A stretch of 64,000 bases of DNA from Calothrix sp. PCC 6303 (GCF_000317435.1 NC_019751.1:6634001-6698000), one strand, 5' to 3'; shown: positions 45,541 through 54,890, numbered from the stretch's first letter. Numbers and translations: made by a program. The notes: generated from the sequence alone by a model not told the origin.

Positions 45541-46896
45541 TCACGGACGAAAGTTAAAAACATGTAGTGCTGTAGAAATCATTGTCAAGAAAATCATAAA
45601 TCCAATTGCATCTAATAGTGTCGTCACCAAGGGACCGCTAACTAAAGCCGGATCTAACTTCATCCGTTTCAAACCCATAGGTAACAGAGTTCCCAAGGTT
45701 ACAGCTACAAGAGTATTTATCATCATCACCATCCCAGCAATAACTGATACCCAACGTTCTTGAGGTGGTGCCCAGATCAAAGACAGCAAAACCATCGTTA
45801 TACCTAGGGTTATAGCTGTTCCTAATCCAGCAGTTAGCTCCTTACGGAGAATCCTAAATGTATCTTTTGGTGTTACTTCTCCGATGCCTAATCCCCGAAT
45901 CGTCACAGTTAAAGCTTGAATTCCGACAGTTCCCCCAGTATTGGAAAATAGAGGCATAATTACAGCTAGTACAGGAACTGCCGCTATAGTCGGTTGGAAT
46001 GGCGCGATCGCACTCGACGCTCCGATATATAAACACATAATTCCCAACAACCACGGTAAACGGTTACGAAGTGTCACAATCGGAGCAGAAAGCGCTCCCT
46101 CATCACCGCTACCCACACCAGCTAGCTTCTGGATATCTTCAGTGGCTTCTTCTTCTAAAATATCTACCACATCATCAATCGTGATGATACCTACCAAACG
46201 GTCTTCTCGATCAACCACAGGCATCGCAATCAAATCGTAACGCTTCATAATTTGCGCCACTTCTTCCTGTAAAGTTTCGGTACGGACTTTGATTACACGT
46301 TCGCTAGCTATCTCCCGAATCAGAACATCAGGAAAAGTAAATAATAATTGCCGCAATGATACCACCCGTACCAACTTGCGATTATTATCAGTTACATAAG
46401 CATAGTAAATAGTCTCCTTATCTTCATCTTGACGACGAATCTTACTTAACGCTTCTCCGACAGTCAATCCTTCCCTTAACCACACATACTCTGTCGTCAT
46501 CAACCTCCCAGCAGTACCTTCGGGATATCCCAGAATCGTTGCTGTAGCATGACGTTGTTCCAGACTCAACTCCTGTAACAGCCGTTTGACAACTTTTGCT
46601 GGTAACTCATCAAATAATTCTGCCCGATCATCAGGACTCATTGCCTCCACAATCTGCACCACATGTACATCATGCAGTGAATTAATTAACTCTTCTTGAA
46701 TTTCCGGAGGCAAATATTCAAACACATCAATCGCTTGTGATTTATTTAACAAACGAAATGCGATCGCCCGTTGTTCTTTTGGTAACTGTGCAATGCACTC
46801 ACCCACATCAACAGGTGGTAGGCGATTTAAATCACCTTTGAGTTGATTCAAGTCATTAATATCAACCCTGGAATCACGTAATTCTTGTAGCAACAT
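45541..46896 (-). CDS. mgtE: Magnesium transporter MgtE
   Basis: This 451-residue Mg2+ channel has an N-terminal superhelical domain (about 1-120: DLNRLPPVDVGECIAQLPKE, LSLEQRHATATILGYPEGTA, GRLMTTEYVWL), two CBS domains (about 125-245) and five membrane segments (about 275-450: RLPWLLGIMCLYIGASSAIA, MPLFSNTGGTVGIQALTVTI, GMVMMINTLVAVTLGTLLPM, then ALVSGPLVTTLLDAIGFMIF). PLVTTLLDAIG carries the conserved pore Asp. The ATG at 46896 follows a perfect AGGAGG with 5-bp spacing, so the in-frame start at 46932 is rejected. Confidence 0.94.
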   Translation of the reverse strand: MLLQELRDSRVDINDLNQLKGDLNRLPPVDVGECIAQLPKEQRAIAFRLLNKSQAIDVFEYLPPEIQEELINSLHDVHVVQIVEAMSPDDRAELFDELPAKVVKRLLQELSLEQRHATATILGYPEGTAGRLMTTEYVWLREGLTVGEALSKIRRQDEDKETIYYAYVTDNNRKLVRVVSLRQLLFTFPDVLIREIASERVIKVRTETLQEEVAQIMKRYDLIAMPVVDREDRLVGIITIDDVVDILEEEATEDIQKLAGVGSGDEGALSAPIVTLRNRLPWLLGIMCLYIGASSAIAPFQPTIAAVPVLAVIMPLFSNTGGTVGIQALTVTIRGLGIGEVTPKDTFRILRKELTAGLGTAITLGITMVLLSLIWAPPQERWVSVIAGMVMMINTLVAVTLGTLLPMGLKRMKLDPALVSGPLVTTLLDAIGFMIFLTMISTALHVFNFRP

Positions 46897-48073
46897 AAAA
46901 CCTCCTATTGCCTCCCCCTCGCTGGGAAACAACTGTTATCACCAGCTTAGAGGAGGTTGGTACTGCGATCTTGCGGACTATGGTCCATAAACCCTTAGAA
47001 ACTCAATATCGATATCCAATCAAGGCATCGTTAAGTTATCATCCTAACCCGGAATGTTCTTATTCGGTAGATACTGCAACTTTATCTAAAAAACATGTAG
47101 TATTTAGTACAGTTAATTAACTATTACCCTGATTACTGTGGATGTGTAATTTTGTGTAATTTAGTAAATTTTACTACTATCACTATTTGTGTCAAGTAGA
47201 TTCATCAATTCTTTTTTACACTTAGCCACATCAAAATAATTACGCAGAATAATTAGAGAAAAACTCTATATCTACAGTCACAGCAAGTTTTCCCTGTGTA
47301 ACAACATTGATGCAAGTTTCACCATCAATTTAATAGCTGGTCGATTGATTTACAAATCGAAACAAAAATCAAACAATAATAGTTATCAATATCTTTAACC
47401 GCGAAATCTTAACTCAACCATCATGTGAACTTAACTTGATGTCATTGTAATTAGCATCCAATTTAAGTCAGATTTTTCTGTCTCTTCGTCAAAATATTTT
47501 TATCTTTGGTAAACTTCTTGAATAAGCCGCCAAAACCACCACTTACCCTGAATCTTTAGATTTTCCAGCTAGCTTAAATGTGTTTATTACTACCCTTAGT
47601 GATATATTATTGTGTTTATGTATAAAAATCAAGTCTTTATAATTTCAGAGTATATACTCAAGTACCTGCTATAGATAAACACATTAAGTCTTAAAGGAAC
47701 TTTGGGCTTAAGTCCCCTACCTAACTACGGCAGCATTGTGGGGAAAACTTACCCTACAAACCTACCTTATTTAAATACCCGTCACAAAACTTACTTGCAT
47801 AGTTTGCTACTCGCTTTGCGAGTATTGCGACTTGTTTTAGTCTATGCAGCAAAATTATACTGCCAATACTGCCAGTATCTTCTGTCTCGAGAAGTAATAA
47901 CCAAAAATATTCCCTAAATTTTATCTACCTTTAAACACAGACGCAAATCACCCCTGAGGTAGCAGTAAACAAAGGATCCCCTTGGTAAAGTGTGACTGTA
48001 GTAAGAAATAAGTAATTACCTATTAAGTAGTTACATAGAGTATTTGTCTAGCTTTGAAAATAGGGGTTTCAAA
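46897..48073. other. 1.18-kb region without a supported gene
   Basis: Short ORFs at 46908-47120 and 47702-47917 lack good starts and family resemblance and were not accepted. The region contains the repeat copy at 47797-47840 and many AT-rich stretches. It is long for an intergenic region in this window and could hold a small RNA or long untranslated leader for the gene at 48074, but no specific fold was identified. AGGGGTTTCAAA lies just before that gene. Confidence 0.4.
47797..47840. repeat. Dispersed ~43-bp repeat with ACTCGCTTTGCGAGT hairpin
   Basis: This sequence contains the perfect palindrome TACTCGCTTTGCGAGTA and continues TTGCGACTTGTTTTAG. The reverse complement occurs at 55146-55188 with one mismatch over 43 bp. 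It is noncoding in both places. Confidence 0.75.
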
Positions 48074-48448
48074 ATGTCTGAAGAAATAAAGCCTAGTGTG
48101 AAAGAAGTATCTACCCACGACGCAGAACTGATCGCTGAAAATATCGAAGAAGGCATAGAAAAGGCTCCGACCGTTAATTTAGATGCTGATTATGACGCAG
48201 CACAACAAATTAGCACCAACAGAAATGCTCAAACAGAACAAGGCATAAAAGAATTAGAGGCAAGCCTTGCACCCAAATTTCAAGTACCCGAACCAGAACA
48301 AAAAGAAGCACAAACGCAAGCTACAGGTACTCCAGAAGACTACATGAAAATGGCATCTGAGATGTCAGCAGTTACAGAAAATAGTGGTGGTAATGTGAGT
48401 GATGATTTGGTAAAAAAAGCTCTGGAAATGGGTAAACCCGGACAATAG
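48074..48448 (+). CDS. Small acidic hypothetical protein
   Basis: This 124-residue, strongly acidic protein has no signal peptide or membrane span. It starts at the ATG 48074 preceded by AGGGGT; the frame is open to a TTG at 48044. It reads MSEEIKPSVKEVSTHDAELI, has a Glu/Ala/Gln-rich middle (ELEASLAPKFQVPEPEQKEA) and a helical end (VSDDLVKKALEMGKPGQ). I do not recognise the family. Codon use and a clean ribosome-binding site suggest a real gene. It is probably disordered in part, perhaps a stress- or interaction-related protein. Confidence 0.6.
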   Translation: MSEEIKPSVKEVSTHDAELIAENIEEGIEKAPTVNLDADYDAAQQISTNRNAQTEQGIKELEASLAPKFQVPEPEQKEAQTQATGTPEDYMKMASEMSAVTENSGGNVSDDLVKKALEMGKPGQ

Positions 48449-48643
48449 TTAACCCACAGAATAGATAATTAGGTCGGTGTAAATAAGCAGAACTATAGTT
48501 TGCTACTGCCTAGCTTGTGCAGTGTAGGTTGGAGGGATGACGGGTACCAGAAGTCTTAAGGGGATAGGTTCTACCTATACAGAGGCTTCGAGCATTTTAC
48601 ATTCAATTACGTCGTTGTAAATTTCCCCGCCCACCTACTTGTA

Positions 48644-49276
48644 TCAATTTTTAATTACTTCCAAGAGTTCGCTTGGATGATTAATCAAAAAATTAGGCTT
48701 TTGCTTGGCTAAGACTTCCGGAGAATTAAATCCCCACGTAACTGCGATGACTTGGATATTAGCTTTTTTAGAGGCTTCAATATCTCGCGTTTCGTCACCA
48801 ACATAAATTACTTCTTGTGGCTTGATCTGTTTTTGTCTAAGGACATTATTGATAATGGTAGTTTTGCCAAAAATTGTAACTCCAGAATAAACAAATTCAA
48901 ATAAGCTATCAAGGTTATTTATTTTTAAAAACTCTGTCACATTCTCTTGAGAGTTGGAAGTAATTATGCCGAGTCTATGCCCTTGCTGTTTAAGTTCCGT
49001 TAAAGCTTCTTGAATTCCATTAATTGCCTTGAGTTCAGGAATTTTATCTTTGAGTTCGGATTTGACTTTTTTCACCAGAAAGGGAATTTTCAAAATTGAT
49101 ATCCGAGAATACTTAATTATTTCTCGGGAAGTAAAGCTTCTGAGAATTGCGAACTCCTCAGGGGTGATTTGGACATAACCAAACTCGATTGCCAAGCGGT
49201 TAGCAATTGTGACCAAAGCATCAACTGTGTCTGCGATTGTGCCATCAAAATCAAAAATAATTACTTTCTGTGTCAT
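48644..49276 (-). CDS. HAD-family phosphatase (phosphoglycolate-phosphatase-like)
   Basis: This 210-residue HAD hydrolase has motif I IIFDFDGTIADTVDAL (nucleophile and acid Asp), a helical cap (about 20-80), motif II IITSNS, motif III Lys in FGKTTII and motif IV YVGDETRDIEASKKAN. This is the DEVD/DETRD arrangement of Gph-type enzymes. The substrate, 2-phosphoglycolate or another small phosphoester, is not decided by the sequence. It overlaps the queG stop by four bases (ATGA), which implies translational coupling. Confidence 0.87.
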   Translation of the reverse strand: MTQKVIIFDFDGTIADTVDALVTIANRLAIEFGYVQITPEEFAILRSFTSREIIKYSRISILKIPFLVKKVKSELKDKIPELKAINGIQEALTELKQQGHRLGIITSNSQENVTEFLKINNLDSLFEFVYSGVTIFGKTTIINNVLRQKQIKPQEVIYVGDETRDIEASKKANIQVIAVTWGFNSPEVLAKQKPNFLINHPSELLEVIKN

Positions 49277-50226
49277 GCTTTTGCCTGGAGTGTCTCAAGG
49301 TTGGCACGGGCATTCCGTCGTAACATCTGTGGCTTAATGCGCCTTAATGATGATGCAGGAAAACGCTGATTCCACTCCTCGTCAGAGATTGTCGATAATT
49401 CTATCAGCTTGGGGGCAATATTGTGAGGATAAGGTAGAAATTCAGTTACATTTGTCGGTTTGGCAAAACGTTGATTCCAAGGACAAACATCTTGGCAAAT
49501 ATCGCAACCTGCCACCCAACCATCTAATTTTGATTTGATGTTTGGGGGGATTTCTGGCTGACGATTTTCGATTGTATGGTAAGCAATACAAAGATTGGCA
49601 TCAACCACGGCAGGACTAGTAATGGCTTGGGTTGGACAGGCTTGAATACAGCGAGTGCAGGTTCCACAATGTTGAGAGTGAGGACTATCGGCAGTTAGTT
49701 CTAAGTTTGTCAGCACCTCACCAAGGAACACCCATGAGCCATAATCACGAGTGATGAGATTACTATTTTTGGCAATCCAGCCGATTCCGGCACGTTCTGC
49801 CCAAACTTTATCTTGGACTGGTCCAGTGTCAGCATAGTATCTGGCTTTTATGCTGGGATGGAGTGATTCTAGCCACAGGCAGAGGGCTTTGAGCTTCTTA
49901 TGTATAACTTTGTGGTAGTCTCGACCCCAGGCATAGCGGGAGATTTTCGCATATTCTGCACCTTCGGGACGCGATTCTGGGTTGTAATAATTGAGGGCAA
50001 CACAGATTAGCGATCGCACTTCGGGCATAATCGACTTAATGTCTTGGCGTTTCGGATTTTCCATCCACACCATATCTGCTTGGTACCCTAAACCTAACCA
50101 AGTTTGTAACCGTTGCGTTTCTAATGTATCTGTCGTATTGGGAAGTGCAATTCCCGCCTGATGAAATCCTATTTCTAATGCTTTTTGCTTGATTTCGTCA
50201 CTGCTGACTATGGAGGATTGATTCAT
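49273..50226 (-). CDS. queG: Epoxyqueuosine reductase QueG
   Basis: This 317-residue cobalamin/iron-sulfur enzyme reduces epoxyqueuosine to queuosine in tRNA anticodons. Markers: SVDDEIKQKALEIGFHQAGI-like opening (here SSDEIKQKALEIGFHQAGIA), PEVRSLICVALNYYNP, YAWGRDYHKVIHKKLKAL, DTGPVQDKVWAERAGIGWIA and two 4Fe-4S clusters in CGTCTRCIQACPTQAI and CDICQDVCPWNQRF. The C-terminal HEAT-like part is shortened (RRIKPQMLRRNARANLE), as in some bacterial forms. ATG at 50226. It is cotranscribed with the HAD gene. Confidence 0.94.
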   Translation of the reverse strand: MNQSSIVSSDEIKQKALEIGFHQAGIALPNTTDTLETQRLQTWLGLGYQADMVWMENPKRQDIKSIMPEVRSLICVALNYYNPESRPEGAEYAKISRYAWGRDYHKVIHKKLKALCLWLESLHPSIKARYYADTGPVQDKVWAERAGIGWIAKNSNLITRDYGSWVFLGEVLTNLELTADSPHSQHCGTCTRCIQACPTQAITSPAVVDANLCIAYHTIENRQPEIPPNIKSKLDGWVAGCDICQDVCPWNQRFAKPTNVTEFLPYPHNIAPKLIELSTISDEEWNQRFPASSLRRIKPQMLRRNARANLETLQAKA

Positions 50227-50547
50227 TGACTTTGTTTCTATTTCACCCTAATAGCCGCACCTAAATTATACATGACAAACTTTTAGGAATTGCTCTTAAT
50301 TTAAATGATGCAGATATTTTCAGGGGTAAAATCTACAATGAGAATATTCATCGCAATAAACATATCGGTAGACCCAATAGTATTTAGATTGGGGTAAAAC
50401 AGAAAAAAGTGAATATTGCGATAACGGGAGCGATGGCAAATCGCTCTGTGATAGATTTGTTTGATCATGAATGGCTTTGCTTTGCTTAGATAAAGTAATC
50501 TATCAATATCAATCAGCAAACTCTGACTCAAATCAAACCTCTACACT
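50227..50547. other. 321-bp intergenic region, nothing recognised
   Basis: A 76-codon minus-strand ORF (50301-50531) here lacks a family resemblance or ribosome-binding site and reads as chance. No repeat-family member or terminator was recognised. Confidence 0.4.
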
Positions 50548-50985
50548 TTAGCTAGAAGTATTATTGGTAATTTCGGGTATGCTTGCTTCCAGTTTCAGGC
50601 AGTTACCACCACCAACTTTTAACTCATACTCAACTTTATCCATAAGTCGGTTCATGATTAACCAACCGTAACCTCCTTCCTGTTTATCGGTGGGGTTAGG
50701 AGCAAAATAATCAGAAACATCATAACCATCTCCTCGATCCCAAACTTCTAGAGCAAGATCTCTGTCCTTCAGTTCTAAGCGGATAATCACCGGTGCATTG
50801 GGTTGATCCTTATGGGCATGACGGACAACGTTGGAGTAGGCTTCAACTAGAGCTAATCGCAACCGACTAGATTGACGTGACCAATCAACAGATTGTCCTA
50901 ACTCAAGTTTGAGACATCCTAACAACCATTCCTCGACTATATTCAAAAACTTTAAGTCGCTTGGTACATGAAGCTCAGTTTTCAT
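50548..50985 (-). CDS. RsbW/SpoIIAB-like ATP-binding regulatory protein
   Basis: This 145-residue GHKL ATPase has N-box LRLALVEAYSNVVRHAHKDQ, G1 box EVWDRGDGYDVSDYFAP and G2-like EGGYGWLIMNRLMDKVEYEL, the pattern of anti-sigma-factor serine kinases. Such proteins bind a sigma factor or phosphorylate an STAS anti-anti-sigma factor. The phosphatase at 50989 lies directly upstream on the same strand, 3 bp away, giving kinase and phosphatase of a partner-switch system. No STAS gene is visible here. Confidence 0.88.
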   Translation of the reverse strand: MKTELHVPSDLKFLNIVEEWLLGCLKLELGQSVDWSRQSSRLRLALVEAYSNVVRHAHKDQPNAPVIIRLELKDRDLALEVWDRGDGYDVSDYFAPNPTDKQEGGYGWLIMNRLMDKVEYELKVGGGNCLKLEASIPEITNNTSS

Positions 50986-50988
50986 TAC

Positions 50989-52647
50989 CTACAAAACCTT
51001 CAAAGCAAGTATAGTTTGGTCATCTTCTTGAACATCATTATCCGCTTGGATAAATGACAGTAAATCTTTGAGTGATAGAGGTTGCATCTGCTTTTTAATC
51101 AGCTTCCATAAACCGCACTGCTGTAACATTGAACGGTCAATACCTTGTAAAGATAAGTCAGTTTGATCGCCAACTGTTGCTTCTGTAATTCCATCACTAG
51201 CAAGCAAAAGAGTATCTCCTGATGTCAATGTTAATTGACCAGATTCTGCATTCCAGACTGGTAAAATTCCTAAGGGAATGCCGCGTGTTTTCAAATACTT
51301 AGGTTCCTCACTACTAGCGATGTCCTGATGTGACCACAGCATTGGGTAGACATGTCCAGCATTGGCATAAACAAGCTCTTTGTCAGATGGAGTGTAGCGA
51401 GCCAAAACGATAGTAATAAAACAATTACTACCGATTAAATCGTCGCATAAAGCATGATTTAAGTTCCGCATTACAACATTGGGCATTGCGGGCGTTTCTT
51501 GGGAGAGTTCACGACGCAATACAGAAATTGCACTAGCCATAAATAAAGCTGCGGGGACACCTTTTCCAGAAACATCACCAACTGCAATCCAAAGTTCACC
51601 TTTAGGATGAACAAACACTTCAAAAAAGTCGCCACCTACTTCCCTGGCAGGGAAACAGCAGGCTTGAATTCTAGTTCCTTTGATGTCTGGTAGAGTTTGA
51701 CGCAGCAAATTATTTTGGATTTGCCGAGCAACTTCTAATTCGAGGGTAATTTTTTCTTGGTTTTCTTGGAGTCGCTGATAAAGCTTTGCCTGAGAAAGAG
51801 CTAATGCTGCTTGTTCTGCAACACCAGCGATTAGATTTACTTCTTCATCCCGCCAAGGACGATGGTATTTGCATTGGCAGAGGGTGAGAACAGCAAGTAG
51901 TTGTTGCTGATAAATCAGCGGTACTACGAGTTGATAACATGGGTTATCTTCATCATTGTGTTCTGCGGATTGGTAGTGATGGGTTTCGATGACCTTTGCA
52001 ATGATAGGTTCCGATACTAAACCCTCAGGCATATTTCCGGCGTTAGAGTCAGAATAGGAATACTCATCGGCTGTGAGGCGATCGTTTTCTACAGGTCTGA
52101 GAAAACAATAACTTGCCTCAAAACCTTGTCCAATTGTTTCGACTATTTTTTGTAGCATACTCTGATAATCGAGGGATTCGCGGATAGCTGTGGTGACAGC
52201 ATTAAACAGCGATTCTCGACGCAGTGCTCGTCGTAATTCTTGGGTGCGATTCCTGACAACGTGGTAAGTGTCAGCTGCTTGTTCTACAACTGCCTTAAGT
52301 CGATCTGGCTTCCAAGGTTTAGTGATGTATTTAAACACCTGACCGGAGTTGATGGCATCAACTAAATCCTCCACATCCGTGAATCCTGTCAGCAGAATTC
52401 TAATGGTGTCAGGGAAACGTTCAACTGTAAGACTCAGAAATTCAGTTCCTTTCATTTCCGGCATTCTTTGGTCGGAGATGATAACAGCCATTTCTCCTTC
52501 TCTGTTTAAAATTTCCAGTGCATTCATCGCATCACAAGCTTTGAACACATGGAAATCTCTGCGAAAAGTGCGGTAGAGCAGCTCTAAGTTATCAGGCTCA
52601 TCATCTACCACCATTAATTTGAGTTTATCTGCTTCTGTATCAGTCAT
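50989..52647 (-). CDS. REC-GAF-PP2C (SpoIIE/RsbU-type) phosphatase
   Basis: From the ATG at 52647 (frame open to 52701) the protein has 552 residues. Its receiver domain (about 10-125; Asp in EMAVIISDQRMPEMKGTEF, Thr in ILLTGFTD, Lys in YITKPWKPD) leads to a GAF domain (about 150-300), a coiled coil (about 305-340, LYQRLQENQEKITLELEVAR) and a PP2C-like SpoIIE domain (about 340-550). Metal-binding Asp residues are in FPAREVGGDFFEVF, WIAVGDVSGKGVPAALFMAS and LLLASDGITEA. It should dephosphorylate an STAS protein when its receiver is phosphorylated. It is translationally close to the RsbW-like gene. Confidence 0.9.
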   Translation of the reverse strand: MTDTEADKLKLMVVDDEPDNLELLYRTFRRDFHVFKACDAMNALEILNREGEMAVIISDQRMPEMKGTEFLSLTVERFPDTIRILLTGFTDVEDLVDAINSGQVFKYITKPWKPDRLKAVVEQAADTYHVVRNRTQELRRALRRESLFNAVTTAIRESLDYQSMLQKIVETIGQGFEASYCFLRPVENDRLTADEYSYSDSNAGNMPEGLVSEPIIAKVIETHHYQSAEHNDEDNPCYQLVVPLIYQQQLLAVLTLCQCKYHRPWRDEEVNLIAGVAEQAALALSQAKLYQRLQENQEKITLELEVARQIQNNLLRQTLPDIKGTRIQACCFPAREVGGDFFEVFVHPKGELWIAVGDVSGKGVPAALFMASAISVLRRELSQETPAMPNVVMRNLNHALCDDLIGSNCFITIVLARYTPSDKELVYANAGHVYPMLWSHQDIASSEEPKYLKTRGIPLGILPVWNAESGQLTLTSGDTLLLASDGITEATVGDQTDLSLQGIDRSMLQQCGLWKLIKKQMQPLSLKDLLSFIQADNDVQEDDQTILALKVL

Positions 52648-52830
52648 ATTTGACTTACTTTTTTTATGTACTACTTGAGAGTGACGCGCATATTTCAGCA
52701 ATATCGCTCAGTAATCAAAGAATAATAAACAACATTCTATATATAGAATTTACCCAGTTTTTTCCTGAGAATTTAAGTTTACTGAATAATTTGGCTATTT
52801 TGATCAAAAGTATTATTAAGCACTAGTATA

Positions 52831-53553
52831 TTAGCCAACTAAGCCCGAACGTAGGGCACGCACAGCGGCTTGAGTTCGATCATCGGCACAAAGTTTATTC
52901 AAAATATTACGAACGTGGGTTTTGACTGTTCCTACGGTGATAAAGAGTCTTTCGGCGATTACAGCATTACTACAGCCTTCAACGATCAATTGTAGAACCT
53001 CTAATTCCCGCTCAGTGAGGGTATAAGCATCGATTATTTCATCAGAATCATCTTCATCATTGGCGTTGAGCTTGGCGGTTCTAAATTCTCCGGTTAATAT
53101 TTCGGGTTTTAAAGGATTTTGCTGTGCTTGTTGAAGAACCAAACGCGCGATCGCTGGATCAATCCAAGCGTTACCATTGTGGGTGACACGCACTGCTTCA
53201 AGTAAATTATCATATTTTGTATCTTTCATGCAGTAGGAGTCTGCCCCTGCTGCAAAGGCAGCCAGAACAGCTTCTTTGTTATCGCGTAGCGTCAAGATGA
53301 CGATTCCTAACCTCGATTCTTCAGTTCTAGTAAGGGTTTTTAACTCCCGCGTCAATTCAATTCCATCCCGATCTGGCAAGCCAATATCAACTATGGCAAC
53401 ATCCGGCTGTTGCTCTTGTGATAATTTCAAACCCTCAGCGGCATTAGCAGCTTCACCTACAACTTGAATTTCTCCCTTTTGCTGCAATGCGATGCGAATA
53501 CTCACACGGGTTAGATCGTGATCTTCAATTAGAACTACACGAATTTTTCTCAT
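52831..53553 (-). CDS. NarL/FixJ-type response regulator
   Basis: This 240-residue DNA-binding response regulator has a receiver domain (about 1-125: VVLIEDHDLTRVSIRIAL, Asp in QPDVAIVDIGLPDRDGIEL, Thr in GIVILTLRDN, Lys in YCMKDTKYD). A LuxR-type HTH follows (about 172-235: YTLTERELEVLQLIVEGCSN, ERLFITVGTVKTHVRNILNK). An acidic linker (NANDEDDSDEI) joins them. It lies 183 bp upstream of the PP2C gene on the same strand, making a regulatory cluster of three. The kinase that phosphorylates it is not in view. Confidence 0.92.
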   Translation of the reverse strand: MRKIRVVLIEDHDLTRVSIRIALQQKGEIQVVGEAANAAEGLKLSQEQQPDVAIVDIGLPDRDGIELTRELKTLTRTEESRLGIVILTLRDNKEAVLAAFAAGADSYCMKDTKYDNLLEAVRVTHNGNAWIDPAIARLVLQQAQQNPLKPEILTGEFRTAKLNANDEDDSDEIIDAYTLTERELEVLQLIVEGCSNAVIAERLFITVGTVKTHVRNILNKLCADDRTQAAVRALRSGLVG

Positions 53554-54131
53554 GGTTGATTTATGCCCGTTAAATTCTTAACTGTAAAAAATAATCTACT
53601 AAAATCAAGTCCTAATAAAGTTTAAAATATCTGTCTTTTGCCAATAAGGCTAGTAAATCAGTAGAATGTAACCTTGCTGCTATTGCTTTTGTTACAAAGC
53701 TTGAGCCGAAATGACTACATTTGATTTATTTTGGTTCAAAAATACCACCCAAGTTTACTACTGAATGAGCAATCAAGTATAGGCTGATGAAAATATTTTG
53801 ATCTAGCTAGCCTAATATCCAATATCACGGTTTAATTAGAACTTTGAGCAATTAATTTATTTACTTGCAGAATTTACAAGGATATATACTAAAAATCTCG
53901 AATATAGGAGTAAGTTAACCAACCTATTAGTCTGTCAATTTTATTTTGACGGTTATATACACATCCACAATCCCGTATAGACGTAGCGGTGATACGTCTC
54001 TACAACCGTAATTTTTATCTTGACAGACTACTATTCAGGTTAACTGCTAAAAATGAGACAATTCATGATACAAACAAATTTGCTGAAATATCTATTGCTC
54101 AATTTAGGTGTGAGTCTAATTCAAATTTCCT
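53554..54131. other. 578-bp intergenic region holding a 109-bp TIR element
   Basis: This is the divergent promoter region between the NarL-type regulator and the glycosyltransferase gene. It is AT-rich. The only recognised structure is the complete 109-bp element at 53925-54033. A short plus-strand ORF starting inside the element is not supported. Confidence 0.55.
53925..54033 (-). mobile_element. 109-bp TIR element, complete copy B (inverted)
   Basis: The ends TATTAGTCTGTCAA and TTGACAGACTACTA are inverted repeats extending about 28 bp imperfectly. On the minus strand the sequence follows copy A (57501-57609) closely and has the same length. A GAGACG-family palindrome (53975-54003) lies inside, slightly degenerate. 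There is no ORF; it is presumably a non-autonomous mobile element. Confidence 0.85.
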
Positions 54132-54890
54132 ATGTCTAAATCACTTACCTCATTTTCGGTATTGGGTTTACCAGTGCATATCATCCCCAATTACCCCAAT
54201 TGGTTGCTGGAACGCTTGAAACGAAATATTGGCACCCATGTAGTAACTCTCAATGCGGAAATGACGATGCAAGCGGAGCAAAATCAAACTCTGGCTAGAA
54301 TTATCCAGGATGCAGAATTAGTGATTCCTGATGGTGCTGGGGTCGTTTTGTATTTACGCTTACTACTGAAACAACCAGTAAAACGTACTCCAGGAATTGA
54401 ACTGGCAGAATCATTATTATTTGCAGCGGCAAAGATACCAGATAGTGCCAAGATTTTCTTATATGGTGGAGCGCCGGAAGTTGCGGAAAAAACTGCTGAA
54501 TATTGGCGCGAACAAGCACCTAGTATCAATATTGTCGGGACTTATTCTGGTTATCACTCGGAGGCAGAAGCCGAAAAATTAGCTCAAACTCTATCACAAC
54601 TTCAACCAGAAGTTATTTTAGTTGGTTTAGGTGTACCTCGACAAGAACTTTGGATTGCTCAAAATCGTCACCTATGTCCCAATGCAATTTGGGTTGGTGT
54701 TGGTGGTAGTTTTGATGTTTGGTCAGGAATCAAAAATCGTGCCCCAGCTTGGTTGGGAGATAATAATTTAGAATGGCTCTACCGCTTATATCAAGAGCCT
54801 TGGCGGTGGCGAAGAATGCTTGCATTGCCCAAGTTTGCCATCAAGGCAGCAGTTTATGCAACAACTAATAAAAACGCTGTTGTTCAATAG
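54132..54890 (+). CDS. WecG/TagA/CpsF-family glycosyltransferase
   Basis: This 252-residue glycosyltransferase of family GT26 transfers a sugar to a lipid-linked acceptor in polysaccharide synthesis. Markers: VVTLNAEMTMQAEQNQTLAR, IQDAELVIPDGAGVVLYLR, PGIELAESLLFAAAKI, IFLYGGAPEVAEKTAEYWRE, EVILVGLGVPRQELWIAQNR and IWVGVGGSFDVWSGIKNRAP, then EWLYRLYQEPWRWRRM. NAEM and the TPG (R-T-P-G-I-E) parts are typical. ATG at 54132. The donor may be ManNAc-type, but this is not certain. No other polysaccharide gene adjoins except the nucleotidyltransferase 4 kb away. Confidence 0.92.
   Translation: MSKSLTSFSVLGLPVHIIPNYPNWLLERLKRNIGTHVVTLNAEMTMQAEQNQTLARIIQDAELVIPDGAGVVLYLRLLLKQPVKRTPGIELAESLLFAAAKIPDSAKIFLYGGAPEVAEKTAEYWREQAPSINIVGTYSGYHSEAEAEKLAQTLSQLQPEVILVGLGVPRQELWIAQNRHLCPNAIWVGVGGSFDVWSGIKNRAPAWLGDNNLEWLYRLYQEPWRWRRMLALPKFAIKAAVYATTNKNAVVQ

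Noticed and set aside
46908-47120. 70-codon plus-strand ORF overlapping the mgtE leader
   Set aside because: No ribosome-binding site, no family resemblance, and it overlaps the upstream region of mgtE; probably chance.
47702-47917. 71-codon plus-strand ORF in the long gene-free region
   Set aside because: It runs through a dispersed noncoding repeat and has no convincing start.
50301-50531. 76-codon minus-strand ORF between queG and the RsbW-like gene
   Set aside because: No Shine-Dalgarno sequence, odd composition and no recognised family.
53989-54219. 76-codon plus-strand ORF upstream of the glycosyltransferase
   Set aside because: It starts inside the 109-bp mobile element and overlaps the real gene in another frame.
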